From: Verrucomicrobiota bacterium
GTDB lineage: Bacteria > Verrucomicrobiota > Verrucomicrobiia > Limisphaerales > J093
Reading direction: 5' to 3'
Assembly: GCA_022710935.1 (NCBI GenBank)
Contig: JAKLFY010000040.1
Location: 1-59,423, forward strand
Length of the DNA: 59,423 nt
Part shown: positions 57,669 through 59,423 of the stretch, in pieces
Layout of the letters: each line of letters starts with the position of its first letter
How positions within the stretch are numbered: the stretch's first letter is position 1
Made by a program: the position numbers and the translations under genes
The notes under the pieces: model-generated
The model's input: only the letters and a program-made list of their open reading frames with translations
What the model was told of the DNA's origin: nothing
Database searches by the model: none

Positions 57669-59204
57669 ATGAAAATGCCTCTTCGTTTGTCGGGTTTCCT
57701 TGCGGCCTTCGGGATCGCCGCCCTCGCCGCGGTGTCGGACGACGGTTTCAAGCCGATCTTTAACGGCAAGGATTTGTCCGGTTGGCAGGGCAACCCGGAG
57801 CTGTGGTCGGTTCAGGACGGCGCCATCACGGGTGTGACGAAGGCGGACACGAAGCTGTCGCACAACACGTTTCTGGTTTGGGCGGACGGTGTGGTGGACG
57901 ACTTCGAGCTGCGTCTCTCCTACCGGATCGTCAACGGCAACTCGGGCATCCAGTACCGCAGCAAGACGGCTGAGCCGGGCAAGTTCGGCCCCGTTGTGGG
58001 GGGGTACCAGGCTGATTTCGAGGCCGGCAAGACTTACAGCGGCATCCTGTACGAGGAGCGCGGGCGCGGCATCCTGGCCGAGCGCGGGCAGAAGACGGTG
58101 CTGAAGGCCGACGCGGCGGACCCGAACAAGGTGAAGATCGAGGTGGCCGGGTCGGTGGGCAAGTCCGAAGAGATCCAGGGCAAGATCAAGCATGAGGACT
58201 GGAACGAGTATGTCATTATTGCCCGAGGCAATCACCTGCAGCATTTCATCAACGGCGCACAGACTGTGGATGTCGTCGACGAGCATGCGGCCAAGGCGAG
58301 CCGGTCGGGCGTGTTGGCGTTCCAGATTCACGTTGGGCCGCCGATGACCGTTCAGTTCAAGGACGTGCGGCTCAAGCGGCTCAAGCTGGCGGACCGGAAG
58401 AAGATCGTGCTGACGGCGGGGACGGCGAGCCACGGGAGCGGCGATCACGAGCACATGGCGGGCATGCTGCTGTTGGCCAAGTGCCTGGCCGATCACCCGG
58501 GCGTTCTGACCGCCTGCTATTTCAACGGGTGGCCCAAAGACCCGACGGCGTACGACAATGCGGATGCGATCGTGATCTACTCGGACGGCGGCGGCGGGCA
58601 TCCGTTTGTCCAGGGCAATCGTCTCGAGATCCTCGGCGAGAAGATCCGGAACGGCGCTGGCCTCGGCTTGTTGCACTATGCGGTCGAGGTGCCCAGGGAG
58701 AAGGGGGGCAAGCAGTTTCTCGAATGGGCTGGCGGGTATTTCGAAGCGCACTGGTCAGTGAACCCGTTCTGGCATCCGCAATTCGACAACCTGCCCGACC
58801 ACCCGGTCACCCGCGGGGTGAAACCGTTCGGCGTGGTGGACGAGTGGTATTATCACATGCGGTTCCCGGAAGGGATGAAAGGCGTGACGCCCATTCTGAG
58901 CGCGCTGCCGCCCGCGGAGACATTGAACCGTCCGGACGGCCCGCACAGCGGCAATCCCGAGGTCCGAAAGTCCGTGCTCGAACGCAAGGAACCGCAGCAC
59001 GTGATGTGGGTGTTCGATCGTCCGGATGGCGGACGCGGATTTGGGTTCACGGGCGGTCACAGCCACAAGACCTGGGGGAACGACGACTTTCGGAAGGTGG
59101 TGCTCAACGCCATTGTCTGGATTGCGCATGCCGAGGTCCCGCCCGGCGGCGTCCAGTCGGCGGTTGCACCCGCCGATCTCAAGCCGAACCTCGATTCGAA
59201 GTGA
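57669..59204 (+). CDS. Exported DUF1080 (3-keto-disaccharide hydrolase) - ThuA fusion protein
   Basis: 511 residues. Signal peptide MKMPLRLSGFLAAFGIAALA. Residues 25-235 are DUF1080: FKPIFNGKDLSGWQGNPELW SVQDGAITG, FELRLSYRIVNGNSGIQYRS, VGGYQADFEAGKTYSGILYE ERGRGIL, a lectin-like fold that in characterised members hydrolyses 3-keto-glycosides. Residues 240-495 are ThuA-like, a class-I-amidotransferase-like fold: DAIVIYSDGGGGHPFVQGNR, GLGLLHYAVEVPREKGGKQF, DHPVTRGVKPF, GRGFGFTGGHSHKTWGNDDF. The two domains are usually separate genes; fused forms are known in Verrucomicrobiota and Planctomycetes. With the epimerase upstream it suggests periplasmic oxidised-sugar degradation. Confidence 0.9.
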   Translation: MKMPLRLSGFLAAFGIAALAAVSDDGFKPIFNGKDLSGWQGNPELWSVQDGAITGVTKADTKLSHNTFLVWADGVVDDFELRLSYRIVNGNSGIQYRSKTAEPGKFGPVVGGYQADFEAGKTYSGILYEERGRGILAERGQKTVLKADAADPNKVKIEVAGSVGKSEEIQGKIKHEDWNEYVIIARGNHLQHFINGAQTVDVVDEHAAKASRSGVLAFQIHVGPPMTVQFKDVRLKRLKLADRKKIVLTAGTASHGSGDHEHMAGMLLLAKCLADHPGVLTACYFNGWPKDPTAYDNADAIVIYSDGGGGHPFVQGNRLEILGEKIRNGAGLGLLHYAVEVPREKGGKQFLEWAGGYFEAHWSVNPFWHPQFDNLPDHPVTRGVKPFGVVDEWYYHMRFPEGMKGVTPILSALPPAETLNRPDGPHSGNPEVRKSVLERKEPQHVMWVFDRPDGGRGFGFTGGHSHKTWGNDDFRKVVLNAIVWIAHAEVPPGGVQSAVAPADLKPNLDSK

Positions 59205-59336
59205 CATTTAGCGAGGCTTCGCCTCAGACCAAGGAGGCGTGTGAAAAACTCGTGGCCGCTGGGTGGCAACCACGGTCACCGGCACCCGACGCCTCGCTAA
59301 GTACGCTAGTTCATAAGTCCGCACACGTATTTTTTC
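59205..59336. repeat. Inverted repeat downstream of the DUF1080-ThuA gene
   Basis: TTTAGCGAGGC (59207) is inverted as GCCTCGCTAAG (59291), making an approximately 95-base hairpin-capable unit, and may be an insertion-sequence end or terminator. Confidence 0.5.
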
Positions 59337-59423
59337 TCAAGCCGCCACCGCCAACTCCGTGGTTCTTGGTGTGGCGAACTTGGACAGCAGTTCATTCAAG
59401 TCGCTGCGGGTGAACTTCCACTG
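59337..59423 (-). CDS. C-terminal end of a possible transposase (partial)
   Basis: The minus strand from the window edge reads QWKFTRSDLNELLSKFATPR then TTELAVAA and stop. W-K-F-T-R-x-D-L is the style of the end of IS630-type transposases, and an inverted repeat lies just beyond it. Only 28 codons are visible, so this is tentative. Confidence 0.35.
   Translation of the reverse strand, partial: QWKFTRSDLNELLSKFATPRTTELAVAA

Overview
The window looks like a chromosome segment of a Verrucomicrobiota bacterium (Limisphaerales/Pedosphaera-like, by inference). The signs are high GC, secreted proteins with VPDSG-CTERM and PEP-CTERM sorting tails, ECF sigma factor plus Ser/Thr kinase-WD40 pairs, FG-GAP sensor kinases, DUF1080-ThuA proteins, giant FN3/Calx-beta/CARDB proteins, and very many short palindromic repeats.

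Layout. 0.3-1.9 kb: exported D-aminoacylase-type amidohydrolase. 2.2-3.5 kb: two convergent VPDSG-CTERM proteins. 4.0-12.2 kb: an integrated element of about 8.1 kb bounded by a 58-bp direct repeat from the 3' part of tRNA-Lys(CTT). Its gene string is tyrosine integrase, unknown protein, 21-bp iterons, excisionase-type HTH, primase-helicase, three small ATGA-coupled ORFs and a HTH protein that may be a terminase small subunit, followed by a 1.2-kb GC-rich repetitive tail. There are no structural or transfer genes, so it resembles a phage satellite (PICI-like). 12.7-14.8 kb: a nucleotidyltransferase toxin-antitoxin pair and remnants of others. 15.3-18.4 kb: FG-GAP histidine kinase and NarL-type regulator; a mobile palindromic element lies in frame inside the kinase ATPase domain. 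18.5-20.3 kb: two choice-of-anchor-E-like exported proteins with a near-consensus sigma70 promoter. 20.8-22.0 kb: deoxyhypusine-synthase-like protein. 22.5 kb: YhhN membrane protein. 23.5-27.1 kb: sugar ABC transporter (binding protein, double ATPase, permease). 27.2-33.3 kb: FGE-sulfatase-domain protein, ECF sigma factor and WD40 Ser/Thr kinase, followed by 181-bp tandem repeats. 34.1-46.5 kb: a Gly-rich exported protein, a 3441-residue surface protein and a PEP-CTERM P-domain-like protein. 46.9-50.5 kb: three toxin-antitoxin modules set in repeats. 51-54 kb: a membrane-anchored protein, then a lexA-dinB SOS operon with a palindromic operator touching the lexA start codon. 54.4-56.5 kb: a repeat array with tiny genes. 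56.7-59.2 kb: sugar epimerase and DUF1080-ThuA hydrolase, probably carbohydrate catabolism. The last bases hold the end of a possible transposase gene.

Two themes stand out: the compact satellite with its own putative replication origin and a poly-C tract that may be phase-variable, and at least six families of short repeats that have entered genes, supplied stop codons and eroded toxin-antitoxin loci. All functional calls rest on reading the sequence; no database search was run.
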